Assembly: GCF_000732195.1 (NCBI RefSeq)
Contig: NZ_JNNU01000017.1
Coordinates: 62,001 to 126,000, forward strand
DNA from: Neorhizobium vignae
GTDB taxonomy: Bacteria > Pseudomonadota > Alphaproteobacteria > Rhizobiales > Rhizobiaceae
Length of the DNA: 64,000 nucleotides
Direction: 5' to 3'
Both the position numbers and the translations under genes were made by a program. Numbering within the stretch: position 1 is the first letter of the stretch; every line of letters starts with the position of its first letter. Positions 58,848-64,000 of this stretch are shown here, one piece after another. Below the pieces are notes generated by a model. That model ran no database searches. It worked only from the letters and a program-made list of their open reading frames with translations, and was not told where the DNA came from.

Positions 58848-59519
58848 TTACTGGATCACGACGACCTTGGTTTCGCGGCCCGGACGGACGCGGCTATAGA
58901 GGTCGATGACGTCCTGGTTGATCAGGCGGATGCAGCCCGAAGAAGCGGCGGTGCCGATCGAATTCCATTCCGGAGTGCCGTGCAGACGGAAGAGCGTGTC
59001 CTGGCCTTTTTCGTTGAACAGGTACATGGCGCGTGCGCCGAGCGGGTTGCTGAGGCCGGGCCCCATGCCGTCTTCGACGTATTTGGCAACGTCCGGACGA
59101 CGACCGGCCATTTCCTTCGGCGGGTGCCAGGTCGGCCATTCCTGCTTCCAGGCGACATAGGCCGTGCCGGACCAGGCAAAACCCTGCTTGCCGACGCCGA
59201 TACCGTAGCGCATCGCCTTGCCGTTCGGCATGATGTAGTAGAGATGGCGCTCACGGGTGTTGACGACGATCGTGCCCGGCTTTTCGCTGGTCTGATAGCT
59301 GACGATCTGGCGGACATACTGCTTGTCCACCTTGTTGATCGGGATTGCCGGCAGAGTATAGCCGGCGTCTCTCACCGAACCGTAGGAGTCGGTAAAGATC
59401 TGTTCGGTGTAGGAGGCCGTGGCAACCTGGGTGCCGCCGCCGGGAATCGTGGAGGCGCAACCGGCCAAGGCAGCAGTTGCCAACAAGCCGAGTGCGAGCA
59501 TGCTAGTGCGAAAGCGCAT
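58848..59519 (-). CDS. L,D-transpeptidase (YkuD family) lipoprotein
   Basis: A 223-residue exported enzyme. The signal peptide ends in the lipobox LAGC, so Cys21 should be lipidated and the protein anchored to a membrane. The YkuD domain (about residues 82-222) has the catalytic HGTPEWNSIGTAASSGCIRL motif with His180 and Cys196. Such enzymes form 3-3 peptidoglycan cross-links or attach proteins to peptidoglycan; in rhizobia many paralogues exist, so the exact role is open. Divergent from mmcB. Confidence 0.92.
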   Translation of the reverse strand: MRFRTSMLALGLLATAALAGCASTIPGGGTQVATASYTEQIFTDSYGSVRDAGYTLPAIPINKVDKQYVRQIVSYQTSEKPGTIVVNTRERHLYYIMPNGKAMRYGIGVGKQGFAWSGTAYVAWKQEWPTWHPPKEMAGRRPDVAKYVEDGMGPGLSNPLGARAMYLFNEKGQDTLFRLHGTPEWNSIGTAASSGCIRLINQDVIDLYSRVRPGRETKVVVIQ

Positions 59520-59698
59520 GGAGATCTCTTGGATAAACGAATCGATTTAGACGGGCGTCTGGCCCATCTTTGATGACGGGTTATTTTCGATTAAACTACG
59601 CTTGGCAAGCGCTGCAGCGCATCAAAACAGAGCCTGCGCATGATTGAATAAAGCCATGGCGTTTTTGCAACATCATGGAAGGGGCTTTTCGGGATTCT

Positions 59699-60202
59699 AT
59701 GACTATACTCAACCTTGCCAGTAATAATCCGTTAATAGATGGTCGCCAGTCGACTCGCGCCATGCTGGTGCGCCGGGGCGTCCAGATCCTGCTCCATGAC
59801 ATGCGGCACGCGGTATTGCCGGAACTCGTGCTGTCGAGCGGACGGCGCGCCGACCTGGTGACCATTTCGGAAAAGGGTGAAATCTGGATCGTCGAGATCA
59901 AGACGTCGATCGAGGATTTTCGCGTCGACCGCAAGTGGCCGGAATACCGGCACTTCTGCGACCGCCTGTTTTTTGCCACGCACAAGGATGTGCCGCTCGA
60001 CATCTTCCCGGAGGATTGCGGCCTCTTCCTCTCGGATGGTTACGGCGGGCATCTGCTGCGTGACGCACCGGAACACAGACTGCCGCCCGCCACCCGCAAG
60101 GCGATCACCCTGAACTTCTCGCGGGTCGCCGCCCAGCGTCTGATGTTGGCGGAATGGGCGACCGGCAAGTCGTTCGACGATGCCGGGAACGACGGCGGCT
60201 GA
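59699..60202 (+). CDS. mmcB: MmcB family DNA repair protein
   Basis: A 167-residue protein of the MmcB family (formerly DUF1052), known in Caulobacter as an SOS-associated mitomycin C resistance factor. The restriction-endonuclease-like signature RRADLVTIS...IWIVEIKTS gives Asp52, Glu66 and Lys68 as a putative nuclease site. ATG 59699 has GGGA upstream; ATG 59675 would add eight residues and lacks a site. It converges with actR. No clear LexA box was identified by eye upstream. Confidence 0.86.
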   Translation: MTILNLASNNPLIDGRQSTRAMLVRRGVQILLHDMRHAVLPELVLSSGRRADLVTISEKGEIWIVEIKTSIEDFRVDRKWPEYRHFCDRLFFATHKDVPLDIFPEDCGLFLSDGYGGHLLRDAPEHRLPPATRKAITLNFSRVAAQRLMLAEWATGKSFDDAGNDGG

Positions 60203-60778
60203 TTATTTCGGCGCGCGCTTGGCGAGGATGCGCTGCAGCGTGCGTCGATGCATGTTGAGCCGGCGGGCGGTCTCCGAAACGTTGCGTTCGCACATCTCGT
60301 AGACCCGCTGGATATGTTCCCAGCGCACGCGATCCGCAGACATCGGGTTTTCCGGCACGTCCGCCCGCTCGCCCGGCCGCTGCGTCAGAGCGCCGAATAT
60401 GTCGTCGGCATCGGCGGGCTTGGCGAGATAATCGAGCGCACCGAGCTTCACGGCCGTCACGGCCGTTGCAATATTGCCGTAGCCGGTCAGCACGATCACC
60501 TTGGTATCCTCGCGGCTCTGGCGGATCGCCTCGATCACGTCCAGCCCGTTGCCGTCGCCAAGACGCAGGTCGACCACCGCATATTTCGGCGGGCGAGCCT
60601 TCGTCTTGGCGATGCCTTCCGCGACCGACTCTGCGGTATCGACCAGGAAACCGCGGGCCTCCATCGCCCGGGCCAGACGGCGCAGGAACGGTCCGTCGTC
60701 ATCGACGATCAGCAGCGAAGGGTCAGGCCCGAGTTCTGGGTCGGCATGAGCCTTGGTCGGTTCCGGGTGTGTTTCCAT
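60203..60778 (-). CDS. actR: Redox/acid response regulator ActR (RegA/PrrA family)
   Basis: A 191-residue response regulator with the receiver at about 20-135 (phospho-acceptor Asp70 in YAVVDLRLGDGNG) and a short Fis-type helix-turn-helix (NVSETARRLNMHRRTLQRIL) at the end, the minimal architecture of RegA/ActR/PrrA. In rhizobia ActR governs acid tolerance and redox, carbon- and nitrogen-fixation genes. It lies 66 bp after actS on the same strand. Confidence 0.94.
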   Translation of the reverse strand: METHPEPTKAHADPELGPDPSLLIVDDDGPFLRRLARAMEARGFLVDTAESVAEGIAKTKARPPKYAVVDLRLGDGNGLDVIEAIRQSREDTKVIVLTGYGNIATAVTAVKLGALDYLAKPADADDIFGALTQRPGERADVPENPMSADRVRWEHIQRVYEMCERNVSETARRLNMHRRTLQRILAKRAPK

Positions 60779-60844
60779 CTCTTTTTCTCCGCGGGTTTTA
60801 AAAGGCCCGCTTGCCTTTTCATGATGATCGGCCGGCTGGCCGGC

Positions 60845-62161
60845 CTATTTCAAGTCCTGCGTGTCCATCACCGAGCGCGGCCATTCGATATGAATGCGGG
60901 CACCCGGTTCTCCGCTGTCACGGTTGCCGAAGCGGATCGTGGCGCCGGACCGTTCGAGCAGCGTCTTGGCGATGAAAAGGCCGAGGCCAAGCCCACCGGC
61001 CCGTTCGTCTTCCCGGGGTCTCTTCGTCATATAGGGTTCGCCGATCCGCGAAAGAATATCCGGCGCATAACCCTGGCCGTCGTCCTCGATGGTGATCGCC
61101 ACCCGATCGGCATTGTGCTCCACCGTGACGATCACCTTGCTCTTGGCATAATCGACCGCGTTTTCGATCAGGTTACCGAGCCCATATATAATGCCGGCAT
61201 TGCGGTTGCCGACCGGTTCGTTGGTTCGGTCGTTCTTCTCCACGAGTTCGATCTCGATGCCGAATTGCCGATGCGGCGCCACTACCTCTTCGACCAGGGA
61301 GGAAAGAGGCAGCCGGCGCATATGTTCCTCGCTCTCGGCGGAGAGCGAGGTGAGCCGGCGAAGGATGTCGCGACAGCGCTCGCTCTGGCTTCGCAGCAGC
61401 AGCACATCCTCGCGGAACCGGTCGTCGGGCCCGAGTTCGCGCTCCATCTCCTTGGCGACGACGCTGATGGTTGCGAGCGGCGTGCCGAGCTCATGGGCAG
61501 CGGCGGCGGCCAACCCGTCGAGTTGCGAAAGATGCTTTTCCCGCTCCAGGACCAGTTCGGTCGCCGCCAGCGCATCGGCGAGCAGTGTCGCCTCATGGCT
61601 GACGCGATAGGCATAAAAGGCCGCGAACATCATCATCGAGGCGATCGAACACCAGACGCCGAGCTGCATGACCGGCTGGATCCGAAGCGGCTCGCCCTCA
61701 TACCAGGGCACCGGGTAGGGCGAAAATGCGAGCACGGTGGTGCAGACGAGCGCAAAGACGATCAGGACCAGCGAATGGCGCAGCGGCTGCGATGCAAACG
61801 CGATGATGACCGGCACGCAGATCAGCGGCGCGAACGGATTGGCAAGCCCGCCGGTGATGAACAGCAGCGCCGCCATCTGCAGCAGATCGAAACCGAGCAG
61901 CGCCAGCGCCGATTTGGGGCCAAGCCGATGGGTCGGCGGAAACCAGGCCGACAGGGTGAGGTTTGCGACCGCAAGCGCGCCGACCAGGATGCCTGCCTCC
62001 TGAAGAGGCAGCGGAAACTGCAGCAGCAGCCCGACGATGACCACGGTGATCGTCTGACCGGCGACCGCGAGCCAGCGCAGCCGTACCAGTGTCTGAAGCC
62101 GGATCCGCCGGCTCGAAGGGCCGAATTGCGCAAAACGCACTGAAGGACTGTCTACGCTCAC
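60845..62161 (-). CDS. actS: Redox sensor histidine kinase ActS (RegB/PrrB family)
   Basis: A 438-residue kinase with about six membrane spans in residues 28-200, then HisKA with His223 in AAAAAHELGTPLATI, and a HATPase (about 320-430). GGLANPFAPL between spans matches the quinone-sensing motif of RegB. Cys263, in RSQSERCRDILRRL, lies exactly 40 residues after the His, the spacing of the redox-active Cys265 to His225 in R. capsulatus RegB. So the kinase should be turned down by oxidation and by ubiquinone. Upstream of actR. Confidence 0.94.
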   Translation of the reverse strand: MSVDSPSVRFAQFGPSSRRIRLQTLVRLRWLAVAGQTITVVIVGLLLQFPLPLQEAGILVGALAVANLTLSAWFPPTHRLGPKSALALLGFDLLQMAALLFITGGLANPFAPLICVPVIIAFASQPLRHSLVLIVFALVCTTVLAFSPYPVPWYEGEPLRIQPVMQLGVWCSIASMMMFAAFYAYRVSHEATLLADALAATELVLEREKHLSQLDGLAAAAAHELGTPLATISVVAKEMERELGPDDRFREDVLLLRSQSERCRDILRRLTSLSAESEEHMRRLPLSSLVEEVVAPHRQFGIEIELVEKNDRTNEPVGNRNAGIIYGLGNLIENAVDYAKSKVIVTVEHNADRVAITIEDDGQGYAPDILSRIGEPYMTKRPREDERAGGLGLGLFIAKTLLERSGATIRFGNRDSGEPGARIHIEWPRSVMDTQDLK

Positions 62162-62246
62162 CGTCTGCTCTTTACATTGCCTTATACAAGTGACTTGCGG
62201 CCGCCTTCATAAACCGGCTCGACTTCAGGTCGCAGGCGGCATTCTG

Positions 62247-64000
62247 TCACGTCCCGCGCGGTTTGGCACGCGTCGTTGGTGCGGCCTCGGCCGGGTCCTC
62301 GGGCCACGGGTGCTTCGGATAACGGCCGCGCATTTCGGCGCGCACATCCTTCCAGGAGCCGGCCCAGAAGCCGGGCAGGTCTCGCGTCGTCTGGATCGGC
62401 CGGTGCGCCGGCGAGTTCAGTTCGAGAAGCAGCGGCAGTTTTCCGCCGGCGATCGCCGGATGTTTCTTCAGCCCGTACAGTTCCTGCACCCGGATCGCCA
62501 GGACCGGCTCCTCGCCATCGTAACGGATCGGATGCCGCTCGCCGGTCGGTGCTTCGAAATGCGTCGGCGCCAGCTTGTTGAGATCCTGCGAGACGCCATG
62601 CGGAATGAGCGAGCGCAGCCCTTCCGAAAGACTGCCGGGATTGATGGAATCGATGCCCGATGTACTGCCCTGGAACGGGACGAACCAGTCGTCGAGCCGG
62701 GCGAGCAGCGCCTCGTCGCTCATGTCAGGCCAGGGCTCGCCGATCGATCGGTTGAGGAAACCGATCCGGTCGCGTAATTGCGCACCTTCCTTGGAGAATG
62801 GCAGGACCTGAAGCCCCAGTTCCCGCACGCCGTCCGCAAGCGCCTGTGCGGCCCGTTCGCCGCTCGGCCGGGGCAAAGGCCTTTCCTCGAAGATGATGGC
62901 GCCGAGCCGCGTCACCTTGCGGGCGCGTACCTGCCGGCTCGCCCGGTCGAAGAAACACTCCTCGCTCTCGCGGATCGCGCCGGAAAGCTCGGCCTCGACG
63001 TCCGCCCGGCTGATCTCCGCCGCAGCCAGGATGCGCGCCTGCGCCGCCCGGCCGGTCAAGTCGGCGATGACGAGCATTTGCGATGCCGCCAGCCGCTCGG
63101 TCTCCTGCAGTTCCGCGCCGCGCCCGTTCGCCATCACGAAACGTCCCCGTCCGCCGCGCTGGAGCGCGATCCGGTCGGGATAGGCATGCAGGAGAAGCCG
63201 GCCGGCCAGAACCGTTTCCGTCGATTGCGATCGCTTCGGCAAGTTCGAAGCTACCCTGTCCGCAAGCTTCCTTGCGGCGTCGGCCCTGTCGCCGCGCTCG
63301 TTGCGGAACCGCCGCAGCCGTTCGTCGAGATCGATATCGCTGCCGCCGAGCCCCTGTTCGGTCAGGAGCACCGCAAGCAGGCTTGCCTGCCTGCCGAAAC
63401 CCTCCTCCGCCGCGGAGATCGCCATGGCCGCAAGCCGCGGCGGCAGCGCCAGTTCCCGCATCAGCCGACCCTTTTCCGTCAACGCGCCCTGGGGGTCGAG
63501 TGCGCCGAGCTGGGCCAGCAGCCCCTTTGCCTCGTTGAAGGCCGGCCCGGGAGGCGGATCGAGAAAGGCAAGCCCCTTCGGGTCCTGGACGCCCCAATGG
63601 GCCAGATCGAGAACCAGGCCGGAAAGATCGCTCGCAAGAATCTGCGGCGGCGTGAACGCTTGGAGCGCTGCCGTCTGACCCGGATGCCAGAGGCGTATCG
63701 CGATGCCCGGCTCGGTACGGCCGGCACGGCCCGCTCGCTGATCGGCCGAGGCGCGGGAAACCCGCACCGTCTCCAGCCGGGTGATACCGGTCGAGGGCTC
63801 GAACACCGGCAGGCGCTGTTGCCCGCTGTCGATGACGATCCGGACTCCATCTATGGTGATCGAGGTTTCGGCGATCGACGTGGCCAGCACGATCTTGCGC
63901 TGCCCGGCGGGCGCCGGCCGGATCACCAGATCCTGTTCCTTCTGGGAAAGATTGCCGTAAAGCGGCACCACCACGGTCTCCGGCCCGAACCGGCCCGCTA
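62247..64000 (-). CDS. hrpB: ATP-dependent RNA helicase HrpB, C-terminal part (cut by window edge)
   Basis: The last ~585 residues of a DEAH-type RNA helicase of the HrpB family; the N-terminal helicase motifs I-III lie beyond the right edge. Seen here: VLATSIAETSITIDGV (motif V), SADQRAGRAGR (motif VI), the helicase-associated HA2 domain, and the HrpB-specific C-terminal domain ending near FWAGSWKDVRAEMRGRYPKHPWPEDP. The cellular role is not firmly known. The open frame continues through base 64000 with no start in the window. Confidence 0.92.
   Translation of the reverse strand, partial: AGRFGPETVVVPLYGNLSQKEQDLVIRPAPAGQRKIVLATSIAETSITIDGVRIVIDSGQQRLPVFEPSTGITRLETVRVSRASADQRAGRAGRTEPGIAIRLWHPGQTAALQAFTPPQILASDLSGLVLDLAHWGVQDPKGLAFLDPPPGPAFNEAKGLLAQLGALDPQGALTEKGRLMRELALPPRLAAMAISAAEEGFGRQASLLAVLLTEQGLGGSDIDLDERLRRFRNERGDRADAARKLADRVASNLPKRSQSTETVLAGRLLLHAYPDRIALQRGGRGRFVMANGRGAELQETERLAASQMLVIADLTGRAAQARILAAAEISRADVEAELSGAIRESEECFFDRASRQVRARKVTRLGAIIFEERPLPRPSGERAAQALADGVRELGLQVLPFSKEGAQLRDRIGFLNRSIGEPWPDMSDEALLARLDDWFVPFQGSTSGIDSINPGSLSEGLRSLIPHGVSQDLNKLAPTHFEAPTGERHPIRYDGEEPVLAIRVQELYGLKKHPAIAGGKLPLLLELNSPAHRPIQTTRDLPGFWAGSWKDVRAEMRGRYPKHPWPEDPAEAAPTTRAKPRGT

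Overview
This window looks like the origin end of the main chromosome of an alphaproteobacterium of the Rhizobiales, most likely Rhizobiaceae (Rhizobium/Agrobacterium/Sinorhizobium relatives). The evidence is gene order and family type: a DnaA-box region between hemE and ppsR as at the Caulobacter origin, ChvG/ChvI beside pckA, a truncated HprK with HPr and an EIIA, alphaproteobacterial AddAB, a DivL-type kinase, ActS/ActR, a GNAT gene inside hslVU, and GC-rich coding throughout. The genus cannot be fixed from this alone. I see no rRNA, tRNA, CRISPR array, insertion sequence or prophage. Almost everything is housekeeping.

Layout. 0-1.6 kb: haem genes hemJ and hemE running left. 1.6-2.0 kb: putative oriC. 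2.0-5.6 kb: ppsR-maf-aroE-coaE-dnaQ running right. 5.6-9.6 kb: secB and fxsA (left), then Tim44-like, mltA, smr and an XRE regulator (right). 9.7-12.2 kb: gyrB. 12.3-16.9 kb: nitroreductase, FAA hydrolase, intracellular PHB depolymerase, DUF2852 and a YgjP-type metallopeptidase. 16.9-17.6 kb: gene-free repeat region. 17.6-22.6 kb: trpF-trpB-trpA-accD-folC. 22.7-40.4 kb: a long left-running block of chvI-chvG-hprK-EIIA-ptsH, ahcY, then divL-tsaE/amgK-murU-addB-addA and trxA. 40.7-43.6 kb: pckA, a frameshifted arfB and alkB. 43.6-48.3 kb: hisB-DUF2628-hisH-hisA-hisF-hisE-coaA running left. 48.4-50.8 kb: hslV-GNAT-hslU. 51-58.8 kb: DUF1402, a P450, a hydantoinase/oxoprolinase, a LysR regulator and malate synthase G. 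58.8-64 kb: an L,D-transpeptidase, MmcB, ActR/ActS and the C-terminal part of HrpB, cut by the right edge.

How it fits together. Replication and segregation signals dominate the left half: the oriC candidate, gyrB, dnaQ, and five exact copies of GATTCACGTGAAAC, the core of a ParB/parS-type site, at 3.4, 12.25, 12.28, 16.0 and 42.4 kb. Two of these face each other just after gyrB with a DnaA-box-like sequence between them. Cell-cycle control appears as a DivL-like kinase with Tyr in place of the phospho-acceptor His. A signalling block joins acid/envelope sensing (ChvGI), the regulatory PTS branch and gluconeogenesis (pckA). A second redox two-component pair (ActSR) lies at the right end.

No wholly new multi-gene system is evident. 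The strongest leads are the parS-like/DnaA composite, the structured intergenic regions, the arfB frameshift, a perfect 20-bp palindrome upstream of ahcY, and the loss of the AccD zinc ligands.
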